61,170 nucleotides of DNA from Chloroflexota bacterium. Lineage in GTDB: Bacteria > Chloroflexota > Anaerolineae > Anaerolineales > UBA4823. Positions 46,400 to 54,275 of the stretch are shown one piece after another (the first letter of the stretch is position 1; the number at the start of each line of letters is the position of its first letter). Below the pieces are notes generated by a model that saw nothing but the letters and a program-made list of their open reading frames with translations, did not search any database and had not been told where the DNA came from. The stretch lies in NCBI GenBank assembly GCA_020349245.1, contig CP070764.1:3915950-3977119 (forward strand), given 5' to 3'. The translations under genes were made by a program, and so were the position numbers.

Positions 46400-47575
46400 A
46401 TGAGTGATTTTTTCGGAGGTCAAGATCGAGGAACGAATTTCCCCGTGCTTAAAGTCCTGGGTTTGGGAGGTGGGGGTTGTAATGCAATAAACAGGATGAT
46501 CGAGCTGGGCATTTCTGGCGTTGAATTTCTGGCTGCAAACACCGATTATCAAGCCCTGCAAACATGTCTCGCGGCCAAGAAAATTCAACTGGGTCCTGAG
46601 ATCACCCGTGGTTTAGGCGCTGGTGGAAATCCTGAGATTGGTCGCCAGGCGGCTGAGGAAAGTGAGCGAGCAATCGTTGATGCACTTGAAGGCGCAGACA
46701 TGGTCTTCTTGACTGCCGGGATGGGTGGTGGGACTGGCACCGGTTCAATCCCGATCGCTGCCCGGGCAGCCAGATCAATGGGGGCGGTAACGATTGCAAT
46801 AGTCACCACACCTTTCTCATTTGAGATGGGCACCCGCCAGCGGAATGCCAATCGGGGATTATCAGAGCTCGCCCGGCATACGGACACCTTAATCGCCATA
46901 CCCAACGACCGTCTCCTGCAGGTAGCTCCTAGGGACCTGCCGCTTGAGGTTGCCTTCCGTCTGGCAGATGATGTTCTCCGACAATCTGTACAAGGGATTA
47001 CTGAATTGATCACCGAACCTGGGATGATCAACGTGGATTTCGCACACATCCGCCGTCTGATGAAAATTGGTGGTGGAGCATTTATGTCCATCGGGCACGG
47101 AAAAGGTTTAGCCAAGGCACAAAATGCCGTGGAGCAGGCTTTGAATCACCCCCTCCTCGAGGAAATCTCTCTTGATCAGGCTGCTGGCATCATCGCCAAT
47201 TTTACCGGTGGTGATGATCTCACCTTGTTTGAAGTCAGTGAAGTATTGAATGAACTCCATGCCCGAGTGAACGATCAAGCAGAAATCGTTTTCGGTCTTT
47301 CAAATGATGATCGACTGCAAGGCCGAGCTCAAGTAATTCTCGTGATTACAGGCTTGGGTGCTCCAACACTTGAGGAGGTCATGCCTGGTCTAGCTCTGAA
47401 AATTGATAAGAATTCAACAGCTGTTCGCAGAAGTATTGCAGATGCCATTCCCGAACCCGCTCCATTATCACCAGAAGACAGCGATTCGCCATTTGAATCA
47501 GTTCCTGTCGGTACTCCCCAGTATGCAGCCGATAATCTCGATATTCCAGCCTTCCTTAGGCGAAGGAATCGCTAA
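46400..47575 (+). CDS. FtsZ-family tubulin-like GTPase with altered T7 catalytic loop
   Basis: This 391-residue protein is clearly FtsZ family. It has LGLGGGGCNAINRMIELGIS at the N-terminus, the tubulin signature GMGGGTGTGSIPI (residues ~110-122), TTPFSFEMGTRQRNANRGL and the C-terminal peptide DNLDIPAFLRRRNR expected to bind membrane anchors such as SepF or FtsA. The T7 synergy loop reads NVDFAHIRRLM: Asn211 and Asp213 are kept, but the second catalytic Asp is His216 (codon CAC 47045-47047). In E. coli FtsZ the equivalent Asp212 is needed for GTP hydrolysis. It lies outside any division cluster, in a sigma-54-driven operon, so it may be a paralogue with a non-division role. Confidence 0.9.
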   Translation: MSDFFGGQDRGTNFPVLKVLGLGGGGCNAINRMIELGISGVEFLAANTDYQALQTCLAAKKIQLGPEITRGLGAGGNPEIGRQAAEESERAIVDALEGADMVFLTAGMGGGTGTGSIPIAARAARSMGAVTIAIVTTPFSFEMGTRQRNANRGLSELARHTDTLIAIPNDRLLQVAPRDLPLEVAFRLADDVLRQSVQGITELITEPGMINVDFAHIRRLMKIGGGAFMSIGHGKGLAKAQNAVEQALNHPLLEEISLDQAAGIIANFTGGDDLTLFEVSEVLNELHARVNDQAEIVFGLSNDDRLQGRAQVILVITGLGAPTLEEVMPGLALKIDKNSTAVRRSIADAIPEPAPLSPEDSDSPFESVPVGTPQYAADNLDIPAFLRRRNR

Positions 47576-47614
47576 TTTTGATTTCTCCAAAATATGAACA
47601 ATTAGGGCCTATCA

Positions 47615-47854
47615 ATGAACGACAATCAAATTAAATCCATTACTTCTCAGGTTTCTCGCCAATTTCCGGAAATTGCCGGAACTCAGCCAAAGGTCAGGAA
47701 ACAGAGCGGGCAAAACTCGAAATCATTTCCCGTAACATACCTGATCACCTATCGCGGAAAATCTACAGCAGCCGATGGAAAATCGATTACGCGAATTATC
47801 CGGGTTACTGCTAACGATAATGGAAAAATCATCAAAATCTCTACTTCACGTTAA
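47615..47854 (+). CDS. Small protein sharing the C-terminal domain of the TPR-peptidase
   Basis: This 79-residue basic protein has no signal peptide or membrane helix. It begins with QIKSITSQVSRQFPEIAG and ends IRVTANDNGKIIKISTSR. The 918-residue TPR-peptidase encoded 7 kb downstream has AQVKSIVEQYLPGM near residue 824 and ends ARVTIDDNGKIIKLAVSR. The two thus share a domain of about 80-95 residues, here alone and there at the C-terminus of a protease. It lies 39 bp after the FtsZ-like gene. It could be a substrate, inhibitor or co-assembling partner of the peptidase; this is inference. Confidence 0.8.
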   Translation: MNDNQIKSITSQVSRQFPEIAGTQPKVRKQSGQNSKSFPVTYLITYRGKSTAADGKSITRIIRVTANDNGKIIKISTSR

Positions 47855-47892
47855 GGTCATTTAAAAATTTCATCAAAGAACTGGAGATTGGA

Positions 47893-48123
47893 ATGAGTTT
47901 ACGGCAACTTTCATCCCGCATTGAGCTTAGTTTTTGGCAAGTCGTGATCAATCTATTAAGCACATCAGACATTGTTCAGAAATTAATAAGACGGTTTTAT
48001 TTAGACTTCTTGCCATACCTGGCGGCAATCAACAAACAAATTGATCGCCAGCTAATTATTCGCTGGACCGCAATCGGTTTAGGATTCGGATTCGTGCTTG
48101 GATGCATACTTTCTCTCTTCTGA
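47893..48123 (+). CDS. Small C-tail-anchored membrane protein
   Basis: This 76-residue protein has an amphipathic N-terminal part rich in Leu/Ile/Arg (SLRQLSSRIELSFWQVVINL) and a single C-terminal membrane helix (TAIGLGFGFVLGCILSLF) ending the protein, as in tail-anchored proteins. Ribosome site CTGGAGATTGG precedes ATG. No family recognised. In this operon it is a candidate membrane tether for the FtsZ-like or TPR proteins, by position only. Confidence 0.7.
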   Translation: MSLRQLSSRIELSFWQVVINLLSTSDIVQKLIRRFYLDFLPYLAAINKQIDRQLIIRWTAIGLGFGFVLGCILSLF

Positions 48124-48149
48124 ATCCCACCAAGACATCTCATTTGAGT

Positions 48150-48257
48150 ATGCAAAAAAATACCTTACCCAAACTCGAATGGCAATTCCCTAATCCTATC
48201 TTGGTCGAATATCTGGGCGGGGAGATCACGATCTCAAAAGGCTGTCAGGCGTATTAG
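48150..48257 (+). CDS. Possible 35-residue protein
   Basis: A short frame from ATG 48150 to TAG 48257 reads MQKNTLPKLEWQFPNPILVE and then YLGGEITISKGCQAY. The amino-acid composition looks coding and it lies in the operon's direction, 26 bp after the preceding gene. There is no strong ribosome site. It may be a very small gene or a remnant. Confidence 0.35.
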   Translation: MQKNTLPKLEWQFPNPILVEYLGGEITISKGCQAY

Positions 48258-48383
48258 GTCATATGGAATGGACCAATCGAAACCACATCTGTTGATTGAA
48301 CCGAGTAGGGAGTGTTTACCCAATCAGAAGAATAAGATGCAGTTGTCTTACTCACAACGTCAATGAACCCTCAAGGAGGGAAT

Positions 48384-48713
48384 ATGAATATCCTCGATTT
48401 AAATATCTTCGACTTGAAGTTATTAATGGTGATTGGCTTATTTATCCTAGGAGCGATCACACTATTGATCGGTGTGCTGCTGTTGATCACGCGCTCTGCA
48501 AGCAAAGAAGTTCGCACCTTAGCATCACAAACTGCACAACTAGCTAAAAAGGGTATTGCAGAAGATGTTGCCGGGCTTGTAGGTAATGCTTCGAATTTGC
48601 TAAGTGCCACGAATGAACTTGTACGCACATCTGCAGGCATCGGAGTTTTTCTCGCGGTTCTTGGGTTCTTATTAATGGCAGCTGCGACTTGGCTTGTGTT
48701 AAAAATTTCCTGA
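48384..48713 (+). CDS. Membrane protein with two helices and a coiled-coil linker
   Basis: This 109-residue protein (from ATG 48384, chosen because AAGGAGGG ends 3 nt upstream; ATG 48363 is less likely) has a first helix (LLMVIGLFILGAITLLIGVLL), a polar alpha-helical segment (SASKEVRTLASQTAQLAKKG, LVGNASNLLSATNELVRTSA) and a second helix (GVFLAVLGFLLMAAATWLVL). The linker resembles a short chemoreceptor-like or stator-type coiled coil. No family recognised. It belongs to the same operon. Confidence 0.7.
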   Translation: MNILDLNIFDLKLLMVIGLFILGAITLLIGVLLLITRSASKEVRTLASQTAQLAKKGIAEDVAGLVGNASNLLSATNELVRTSAGIGVFLAVLGFLLMAAATWLVLKIS

Positions 48714-48761
48714 TGGGATCCGAATAGGCAGTTATCGGTAATATTTTCTCTCGGCGGAGTT

Positions 48762-51700
48762 ATGGCAAAACGATCCTCATTATTGACTTCATTAAAATCC
48801 ATTTTACCTGAACCGACCTGGTCATGGGTGATACCCGCATTAATCCATGACCGCCTGGTTTGGGATGCTCTCGGTGATCCGACTTTTTTCGAACGGGCAG
48901 TCGAAAATATCCATGAACCCAGGGATTGGTCTCCTGGTAACTTATCTTTGTTGACACTCGGGTACGCGAATTTAGATCAGCTTCCAGAAGAGGTTATCCA
49001 GGAAGCAAAATCTGCTTTAGAAATATTCCGCCAGGAAAATTCTTCAGATGATATTGCTGAATTAAATTTGAAGTTCGCTACAATGATCGCCCTTGGATTA
49101 TATAACGAGCTCTCAGGATCAAATCACCGGCAATTCGGGGAAAATAATGTCCCCTTCTTGATGCAATCTCAAAAGTGGCTGACCTCTTTTGCAATCCTTA
49201 TGAGCTGGGTGGATAACCCATCACTTTTTGCTCAAACCTTGCTATCTTCGGGAAATAATTCAAAAATAAATTCAATTGTTATTGATATCCTGATGTGCCA
49301 GCCATTGCCTCAGGAGGCGTTCCAGGAGAATATTGAAGATTTAATTGAAAATATTCCGCAAGCCGAAGTGGAACCATTTTTGAGTCAATTGGCTCGACAC
49401 AAGCCGGAACTGGTGAAGCAGCTAGCCACAAATTGGATTAATACACACCAGATATCAAATTCTAGCCTCCATGCGTTTGATCTCGGTAATCAAATACAGC
49501 AGCTTTCAGAAGATCTTCATGCTGCAGAATTATTCAGTCTCGCTGGCCTAGACCGAGAAGCTCAGGAGCAGAGGTTAGGATCGATATACCAATTGAAAAA
49601 TATTCAGGATAACTTAATCAATCGACTGGTTGGTGGGGTCTTGCTCGATAAGAGTACTGAGCAATCTTTATCTCTCTGGACTCAAACTTCCACTCCTAGA
49701 GAACAGATCCCACCAGCCGGTTTGATAGTGAAGCTTCTTCAAGCCAATCGCCTTGAGGAATCGAAAGCCCTACTACCGGATACCGAAAGGAATACACAAA
49801 CATCTTTGCGCTGGCTCTACAACTTGTACCAAGCGTTGGAGAGTGAAGATCTCCCCCAAGCGAGAACTTTTGGCCAACAAACCTTGAATTCCGTGATTGA
49901 AATAACGGATCGTGATCTAAATGGGTTAGAAATCCAGCTTGGTTCTGAACAAGATGTAGTTATTTTTCTGACGGATTTAATCCACCAATTGACCTATTTG
50001 GCTTTGTATAAAGAAGCCTTCCAAGCTGCTCAAGTGCTGCAAGAATTCCAACCAAACAACACCAAAGCAATGATGACATTATGTAAGACAGCACGGTCCG
50101 CTGGTGAATATGAAACTTCAATCGCCTCTGCTGAACTGGCAGTAGCTCATCAATCATCCGCCCCGGAATTTCGCCGTCAGCTCGCCAAAAGCCTCGAAGT
50201 GTCAGGTTTCTGGGAAGAAGCGCTGAAAGAACGCAAAACCATCCTGGAACATCGATTTACAGAACCCGAGGCTGGTACCTGGCCAACTGCAGATGATCTA
50301 ATAGCCCTGGCGAATTGCTCTATCCATGCGGATCAACCAAACTATGCACTTGATGCTTGTCAAAAGGCAATCGATATCGATCCATCAAACGGGTATGCTC
50401 ATGCAATATTAGGAGAAGCCCTTTCGGTTCTTGGAGATCAGGAAAGATCGATGGAACACTTTCAGCTAGCCACCCAGCTCGCTCCACATCAAGCTTCACC
50501 CTGGCTCTCCTTATCCAAAGCATTTGAACGCTCTGGACAAATAGAAAAGGCTATAGAAACCTTGCGGACAGCCTCGCATGCTGTCCCTGATGATCCCGCT
50601 GTATTCTATGCTCTCGGAAAAGCCTTAGTTGCAGACGATTCTGTCTCCCAGGCACAATCCGCTCTGGATAGGGCATTCCAACTGGTCTCACAACCTAAGG
50701 TCATGCTTAATCAAAGATCAGCGAAATCCAGTCACAGGTCTGATATAGACCTTTTTGCACGGAATCGTGAACAGCTTTGCGAAATCGCACTCATTTATGG
50801 TGATATTTTGTCACAGCTTGGACATAAATCCCGAGCCAATAAAGTGTTCGAACAAGCTTACTATGCTTATCCTGCATATCCTGGGCTTGCTTATACTTAC
50901 GCAAAATCGCTGCTGGAAGAAGGAAACGAAAGGGCTGCACTGGCTCCACTCGCGGTTGCTGTCGCAGCAAAACCCAATGAACCTCTGCCATATATTCAAT
51001 ATGCCAAGTCATTAATGCTGGTAAAAGAGTATCCTCTGGAGGCAGCAGAATCCTTACAAACCGCATTAAGAATCTTGGAATCCCAGGATAATGAAACTAC
51101 AGATGAAGCAAGAGAAATGCAGGAGCTGGCCGTCGCTCTCCTAGGTCAAGCCCAAGAAGCATCAGGGGATCTTGAGTCAGCTTTGCGAACTTATACCCAA
51201 GCCCTCGAAACCGATCTCGCCAAGGAATTAACTTGGAAAAATACACTTGCGGTCGGTTTGGGTAGGGTTGCCTTGCAGCTAAATCAACCTGAAGTGGCTA
51301 TTGCTGCACTCCAAGATTCACATCGGTCTGAAATTCAAGATAGCGAAGTTGCACAAATTCTTTGCGAATCTTATTCAGCAATCAACCTCAATCATGAAGC
51401 ACTTTACGCCGCCAGGATTGCAGTCCATCTGGCTCCGGATGATGTAAAGGTCCTTGCATGGTTTGCTGACCAGGCCAAGAAATTAGGTGTGATCGCTGAA
51501 GCAGTCCCGGCACTCACCAGTGCAGCCCAACTCGATCCGCAACGCACAGATTTAATAATCCAGTTGGGTCAGACTTTTGTCACCATCGGCAAAAAGGATC
51601 AGGCACGCACAGCTTTTCGTAGCGTTCTCACTAGTCCATATTCAAATCCTGAGGATCTCTATCTCGCAGCAGAAAGTCTCAGCGATTTGGGTGACACCGT

Positions 51701-54269
51701 ATCCGCAGCAGAATGCCTGGAAAGAGCGCTGGAGATTCATCCACACCCACCGATGTCATTAATCTTAGAATTGACAGAGGCATATACTGCAGCCAAGAAA
51801 ACGGAATTGGCGATCAAGACTATCGATAAAGGCATCGACCAGGATTCCGAAAATGCATTGCTTTATACAACAAAAGCGGATTTATTAGAAAAGCTCGGAC
51901 ACGATGATGCTGCCAAGGCATGTCTGGAGCACGCCTTGATTGTGGATCCACAAAATGGCGAGGTGCATTACCGCATAGCGATAAATTTACGGAACAAGGG
52001 AGAAGTATTCAGCGCCTGCAGACATGCTTTTGAAGCAGTTCAGAGGCTTGACACGGGTGTTCTCGCTTGCGCTGCCCGAGGCCTGGCTGCCGAACTGGCC
52101 AGATCGACACTCCAAGAAAATTTGATCCAGGGATTGCTCGAACAAGTTGCAAACCCAGATAATGAATCAGAACCCAATGGGCAGGGGAAAAGACCACCTT
52201 CGTTATTTGATTATTTTTGCATCATTTCCGAATTTTCGCTTGACCGTGAAGAACAAATTGCTGCTGCTGCAGCTCTCAATGAGGCGTATTCCATTGAGCA
52301 GGACCATCCTCGTGGTTTAGGTTTACAGGGCAGGATGGCTCTTCGGCAAGGAGACCGCGAATCGGCAAATAAATCATTACTCAGCGGTCTCGAAAAAATT
52401 GGTTTTTCGACACAGCAGGAGAATCCCCTGGGAGCTAATTCCAATACGGTGCTTGGCTTGGCCTTGCTGGCAATCGAGCTTTTTAAATGGGATTTAGCAC
52501 TTGAATTAATTGACAAGGCTGTTTCGATTTCCCCGAGTGATTCTTATCTCCTTCTGCAAAAATCCAGATTATTTGTTCTACGGGCAGAGTTTCAACATTT
52601 ATGTCAATCCCTCGAAATCGTGAATCATGCCCCTGGTGCAGTCGCCTTATCTCCACGAACTCAGCGAATATTTGAAGAAACTATACACAACACGGTCAAA
52701 TCATTGAATGATGATCAAAGGGTGCAAATACCAACTTCAATAATGCGTTGGAGAAAACGGGGAGAGATGGCTTTTAATCCATCTAGAGAAGCAATAGACG
52801 GAATCGAAGATCTGCTTACTGAACCATCTGATCAGGCGGCATTGCTCATTGCCTTATCACAAAGTAGAGATATTAATGCGGTCGCCAAACTATACCACAA
52901 CCTGCAGAGTAAGGCAGACTCAGAAATCCTTCACCATAGCATATATGCCGCATATGCTGTGGCTTTGATCGAATGCGGTGACGATCTGACCTCTAAAGAG
53001 CATGCTTTCGAGTCGATAAAATCAGCAATTGATCAGTACCCAACAGAACCGATTTACTACAAGGTTCAAGCCAAGATCGCTGAGCTGCGCGGCGATTTGG
53101 TAGCGTCACAAAAGGCATTGCAAACCGCCCTGACATTGTGGTCAGATGAACCGCTTTGGCAATCTGCCCTTGGGCATATCTCGCTCTTGAATGATGACTA
53201 TGATTTAGCGTTGACCCACTTCGAAAATGCGATCGCTATCGAGCCGAATAATCACCAGCATTATCTTGATCTCAGCCAAGCATATTTGTTAAAAGGTGAT
53301 GGTGACGAAGCAATCGCTACTCTCAAACAAGCAAGTAATGTTGCCCCTCATCAAGTTGAAGTTTTACTGGCATTAGCATCTGCCCAATACCAGAACAGAA
53401 ATTATTCCCAGGCGTTAAAAAGTACAAAATATGCTGCGGAAATAGCACCAGATTTACCAGATCCATTGTTGCTTAGTGCAAAGATCGCTCTCAAGATGGA
53501 CGATCCAGGAAATGCGAAAGCATATGTAGAGTCTGTGCTGCGGATCAGTCCTAATGACCCCGAGGCACTCCACCTCCAGGCGAAATCCCTGATGTCCTCT
53601 GGTGACCCTTCAAAGGCACTCGAGATTGTAGAAAAAGCAATTCCATTATCATCCGATCCCCTGCCTTTGCTGCTCCAAAGGGCGGAATTACTGGGCAATT
53701 TTGAAGGGCCAGAAGCTAATCTTCTGGAGCTCAAAAGGATTTCTATTGAATATCCAGATGAACCCAGTGTGCTTACGCCATTGGCAAATGCCTTGGCGAA
53801 AGCAGGACAGCAAGCTGAAGCAATTCAGGCAGCCCAGCAAGCCTTGAAGCGAGGCAGTGGTCAACTCAATCTCGATGATCAGGCAAGCTTACATCACCTT
53901 TTGGGTCTTCTATTGCGTCAATCTGGCCAGCTTGATCAATCTATACAACAACTTTCAGAAGCTATTCGCATCGCCCCAAACAGGGTTGGCACTTATCTGG
54001 AATTGGGTTTGACCCATGAAGACCGTCGCGAACATAATCTTGCTCTGGAAACTTACCAGAAGGCGATCGCAAAATACCCGAATGATCCACGTCCATATTA
54101 TCAAGCCGGCTTACTGCTTAAGGCAAGCCGAGATTATCCAGCAGCTGAAAAAATGCTCAGACGGGCAGCTGAAAAAGCACCAAACGACGTTGCTATTCAC
54201 CGCCAGCTTGCAGCACTCGTTGCTCTGAACCTTGTTCACAATCGTCAGGAAATCTCTTCGGATGTGTAG
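48762..54269 (+). CDS. Giant TPR protein (1835 residues)
   Basis: This cytoplasmic protein is made almost entirely of tetratricopeptide repeats, with no signal peptide and no membrane helix. The first ~400 residues are helical without clear TPRs. From ~400 on, repeats of the pattern A-x3-G-x2-A/S-x6-A-x3-P recur (for example AHAILGEALSVLGDQERSME, HLQLATQLAPHQASPWL-like units, YHRIAINLRNKGEVFSACRH). I estimate well over 25 repeats. Such solenoids act as protein-assembly scaffolds. It lies between small membrane proteins and the TPR-peptidase, 6 bp before the latter, and probably forms a complex with its neighbours. Confidence 0.85.
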   Translation: MAKRSSLLTSLKSILPEPTWSWVIPALIHDRLVWDALGDPTFFERAVENIHEPRDWSPGNLSLLTLGYANLDQLPEEVIQEAKSALEIFRQENSSDDIAELNLKFATMIALGLYNELSGSNHRQFGENNVPFLMQSQKWLTSFAILMSWVDNPSLFAQTLLSSGNNSKINSIVIDILMCQPLPQEAFQENIEDLIENIPQAEVEPFLSQLARHKPELVKQLATNWINTHQISNSSLHAFDLGNQIQQLSEDLHAAELFSLAGLDREAQEQRLGSIYQLKNIQDNLINRLVGGVLLDKSTEQSLSLWTQTSTPREQIPPAGLIVKLLQANRLEESKALLPDTERNTQTSLRWLYNLYQALESEDLPQARTFGQQTLNSVIEITDRDLNGLEIQLGSEQDVVIFLTDLIHQLTYLALYKEAFQAAQVLQEFQPNNTKAMMTLCKTARSAGEYETSIASAELAVAHQSSAPEFRRQLAKSLEVSGFWEEALKERKTILEHRFTEPEAGTWPTADDLIALANCSIHADQPNYALDACQKAIDIDPSNGYAHAILGEALSVLGDQERSMEHFQLATQLAPHQASPWLSLSKAFERSGQIEKAIETLRTASHAVPDDPAVFYALGKALVADDSVSQAQSALDRAFQLVSQPKVMLNQRSAKSSHRSDIDLFARNREQLCEIALIYGDILSQLGHKSRANKVFEQAYYAYPAYPGLAYTYAKSLLEEGNERAALAPLAVAVAAKPNEPLPYIQYAKSLMLVKEYPLEAAESLQTALRILESQDNETTDEAREMQELAVALLGQAQEASGDLESALRTYTQALETDLAKELTWKNTLAVGLGRVALQLNQPEVAIAALQDSHRSEIQDSEVAQILCESYSAINLNHEALYAARIAVHLAPDDVKVLAWFADQAKKLGVIAEAVPALTSAAQLDPQRTDLIIQLGQTFVTIGKKDQARTAFRSVLTSPYSNPEDLYLAAESLSDLGDTVSAAECLERALEIHPHPPMSLILELTEAYTAAKKTELAIKTIDKGIDQDSENALLYTTKADLLEKLGHDDAAKACLEHALIVDPQNGEVHYRIAINLRNKGEVFSACRHAFEAVQRLDTGVLACAARGLAAELARSTLQENLIQGLLEQVANPDNESEPNGQGKRPPSLFDYFCIISEFSLDREEQIAAAAALNEAYSIEQDHPRGLGLQGRMALRQGDRESANKSLLSGLEKIGFSTQQENPLGANSNTVLGLALLAIELFKWDLALELIDKAVSISPSDSYLLLQKSRLFVLRAEFQHLCQSLEIVNHAPGAVALSPRTQRIFEETIHNTVKSLNDDQRVQIPTSIMRWRKRGEMAFNPSREAIDGIEDLLTEPSDQAALLIALSQSRDINAVAKLYHNLQSKADSEILHHSIYAAYAVALIECGDDLTSKEHAFESIKSAIDQYPTEPIYYKVQAKIAELRGDLVASQKALQTALTLWSDEPLWQSALGHISLLNDDYDLALTHFENAIAIEPNNHQHYLDLSQAYLLKGDGDEAIATLKQASNVAPHQVEVLLALASAQYQNRNYSQALKSTKYAAEIAPDLPDPLLLSAKIALKMDDPGNAKAYVESVLRISPNDPEALHLQAKSLMSSGDPSKALEIVEKAIPLSSDPLPLLLQRAELLGNFEGPEANLLELKRISIEYPDEPSVLTPLANALAKAGQQAEAIQAAQQALKRGSGQLNLDDQASLHHLLGLLLRQSGQLDQSIQQLSEAIRIAPNRVGTYLELGLTHEDRREHNLALETYQKAIAKYPNDPRPYYQAGLLLKASRDYPAAEKMLRRAAEKAPNDVAIHRQLAALVALNLVHNRQEISSDV

Positions 54270-54275
54270 AACAGT

